Source: a bacterium
Lineage (GTDB): Bacteria > Planctomycetota > UBA11346
Assembly (NCBI GenBank): GCA_020049615.1
Contig: JAIFKN010000284.1
Coordinates: 1 to 5,306, forward strand
Reading direction: 5' to 3'
Length of the DNA: 5,306 nucleotides
How positions within the stretch are numbered: position 1 is the stretch's first letter; the number at the start of each line of letters is the position of its first letter. A program made the position numbers and the translations under genes. Positions 4,419-5,306 of this stretch are shown one piece after another. Below the pieces are notes generated by a model. It was not told the DNA's origin. It saw only the letters and a program-made list of their open reading frames with translations, and ran no database searches.

Positions 4419-4476
4419 CGTAGCGCCGGCTTCAGCCGGCACGGCCGGCGGACTTCAGTCCGCCGCGGGGCAATGG
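4419..4476 (+). repeat. 58-base REP-like double hairpin unit, copy B
   Basis: Same organisation as 3279-3336: stem 1 GCCGGCT-TC-AGCCGGC and stem 2 GGCGGACT-TC-AGTCCGCC, ending GCGGGGCAATGG. Stem 1 matches the first hairpin after vapC (1980-1995) apart from one loop base. Confidence 0.88.
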
Positions 4477-4571
4477 CGCTGCGTGGCGAGGCTGAGCCGG
4501 AGACGGACGGGCGGGATGGACTAGGGCAGCAACTCGGGGGCTGGTGCGGGGGGCGCATCTTGATGGGGGGG

Positions 4572-4588
4572 TAAGGACTGTCCTTAAC
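4572..4588. repeat. TAAGGACTGTCCTTAAC palindrome, copy 3 (inverted)
   Basis: Reverse complement of the element at 2022-2040, recognisable by the central T in place of A and lacking two outer bases of one arm. It lies in the gap between hepT and the UPF0175 gene. The flanking stretch 4477-4571 is G-rich with no gene, and CCTGCAGG (4611-4618) and CAGTACTG (4620-4627) are small perfect palindromes between here and the next promoter. Confidence 0.78.
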
Positions 4589-4626
4589 GTCGGCCTGCGG
4601 GGGATAGATGCCTGCAGGACAGTACT

Positions 4627-4655
4627 GCTTCCGCGCTGTCATGCCCTGGTAGGAT
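4627..4655 (+). promoter_or_regulatory. Candidate UPF0175 operon promoter
   Basis: TAGGAT (4650-4655) with an extended -10 TG at 4647-4648 ends 6 bases before the ATG at 4662, the same spacing as at dinJ, mntA and vapB. The -35 region at a 17-base distance is GCTTCC (4627-4632), a weak match. AGGA at 4651-4654 could instead be a Shine-Dalgarno sequence 7 bases from the ATG, so the promoter reading is not certain. Confidence 0.45.
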
Positions 4656-4661
4656 CCCGCC

Positions 4662-4910
4662 ATGGTCCTGACCATCCCCTATCCAGATTCGTTGCCGGAC
4701 GCCCTGCGCACCCGACGCGAGGACTTCGAGCGCGAGGCCCGCCTGCTGCTCGCCATGCGCCTCTTCGAACTTGGGCGGATCACCAGCGGCCAGGCTGCCG
4801 AGATGGCCGGCCTCGGACGCGTCGAGTTCCTGCTGGAGGCTGGCCACCAGCACATCGAAGCCATGATGCCCGACGCCGCCGAGTTGGCCGGGGATGCCGG
4901 TGTCCGCTGA
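4662..4910 (+). CDS. UPF0175 family antitoxin
   Basis: An 82-residue protein of the UPF0175 family, small putative antitoxins with a predicted helix-turn-helix that are commonly encoded beside DUF3368 PIN proteins. The family pattern is clear: TIPYPDSLPDAL (4-15), EDFEREARLLLAMRLFELG (20-38), then ITSGQAAEMAGLGRVEFL (40-57), which is the likely DNA-binding helix-turn-helix. The remaining 25 residues are a variable tail that probably contacts the toxin. The length is typical. The ATG at 4662 aligns with the family N-terminus. The next gene starts inside its 3' end, so the two are co-translated. The function is inferred from the family and neighbour. Confidence 0.88.
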   Translation: MVLTIPYPDSLPDALRTRREDFEREARLLLAMRLFELGRITSGQAAEMAGLGRVEFLLEAGHQHIEAMMPDAAELAGDAGVR

Positions 4911-5306
4911 ACCCTACACGATCGTCTGCAACACCGGCCCTCTGATCGCCATCGCGGCTGCGACCGGCGATTGGACGATCCTCCGAGCCCTGCCGGACCG
5001 CATCGTCATTCCGGCCCTCGTGCGCGATGAGCTCGAAGCCGGACCGCCGGGGGCACCGGGACGCGGCCTGCACGCGGTTTCCCCCTGGATCAGCCTCGCC
5101 CACAACGCAGCGCCAGTGCCCGCCTACCTCTCCGCCGCTCTGGATCCCGGCGAGGCCGCGGTCATCAGTCTGGCTTTGCATGCCAGCATCCCGACGGTTG
5201 CCATCGATGAGCGCAATGCCCGGCACATCGCACGCAGCTGTGGCCTCCTCCTGACCGGATCGCTCGGACTCCTGATTCGCGCACAGCGCCTCGGCGCGTC
5301 CATCGA
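4894..5306 (+). CDS. DUF3368 PIN-domain toxin, partial (runs off the window)
   Basis: An open frame continues to the window edge with no stop, giving 137 residues of a PIN-like nuclease of the DUF3368 group, which is usually about 150-170 residues long, so only the C-terminal end is missing. Family landmarks are IVCNTGPLIAIA (10-21), VIPALVRDELEAG (38-50, Glu46), LDPGEAAVISLAL (83-95, Glu87), VAIDERNAR (102-110, Asp105) and GLLLTGSLGLLIRAQRLG (117-134). The first PIN acidic position is Asn13 rather than Asp, a variant I recall in this family. ATG 4894 overlaps the antitoxin stop by 17 bases; GTG 4900 would overlap by 11 and is equally possible. It probably acts as an RNase toxin held in check by the UPF0175 protein. 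Confidence 0.88.
   Translation, partial: MPVSAEPYTIVCNTGPLIAIAAATGDWTILRALPDRIVIPALVRDELEAGPPGAPGRGLHAVSPWISLAHNAAPVPAYLSAALDPGEAAVISLALHASIPTVAIDERNARHIARSCGLLLTGSLGLLIRAQRLGASI

Noticed and set aside
3828..4442. Long reverse-strand frame opposite mntA-hepT
   Set aside because: It is antisense to two well-supported overlapping genes, shows no family motifs, and extends into a REP unit.
1974..4588. CRISPR array
   Set aside because: Repeats are few, far apart, vary in orientation, and lack regular unique spacers of constant length; no cas gene is present.

Overview
The window is GC-rich bacterial DNA with every recognisable gene on the + strand. It looks proteobacterial, and a gammaproteobacterium is my best guess from the gene families and the REP-like hairpin repeats; no single gene fixes the taxon. 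It reads as an accessory region: an insertion sequence followed by a tandem array of toxin-antitoxin (TA) modules separated by palindromic repeats and gene debris.

Layout: (1) 4-1247 is a complete IS630-family insertion sequence with matching terminal inverted repeats, a transposase with a full DDE triad, and a TA duplication inside CTAG at both ends. (2) 1349-1965 is a VapB/VapC module (AbrB/MazE-like antitoxin, PIN-domain RNase), with a perfect palindrome over its promoter. (3) 1966-2241 is a repeat-rich spacer. (4) 2242-2792 is a DinJ/YafQ module (RelB-like ribbon-helix-helix antitoxin, RelE-superfamily mRNA interferase). (5) 2793-3573 is a 780-base graveyard holding a stem-loop, a decayed DUF433-like antitoxin fragment, the broken 5' end of a nucleotide-sugar dehydrogenase gene, and several REP-like hairpins including a long inverted pair. 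(6) 3574-4346 is an MNT/HEPN module (MntA-like nucleotidyltransferase and HepT-like protein). (7) 4347-4661 is another repeat-rich spacer. (8) 4662 to the window end is a UPF0175 antitoxin followed by a DUF3368 PIN-domain toxin cut by the window edge.

Each TA module is a two-gene operon with antitoxin first and toxin second. The toxin start overlaps the antitoxin stop: GTGA, TTGA and ATGA four-base overlaps in the first three, and a longer overlap in the fourth. This implies translational coupling. In all four modules a -10-like hexamer ends exactly 6 bases before the antitoxin ATG, which points to leaderless antitoxin mRNAs. In the vapB and dinJ promoters a palindrome fills the -35/-10 spacer and runs into the -10, as expected for autorepression by the antitoxin-toxin complex.

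The most notable points are four intact TA modules from four different families plus a remnant of a fifth in about 4 kb, the shared promoter geometry, a HepT-like protein with Asn where the HEPN catalytic His is expected, REP copies with a compensatory base-pair change, and a 17-19 bp palindrome (GTTAAGGACAGTCCTTAAC type) found once in each of the three intermodule gaps.
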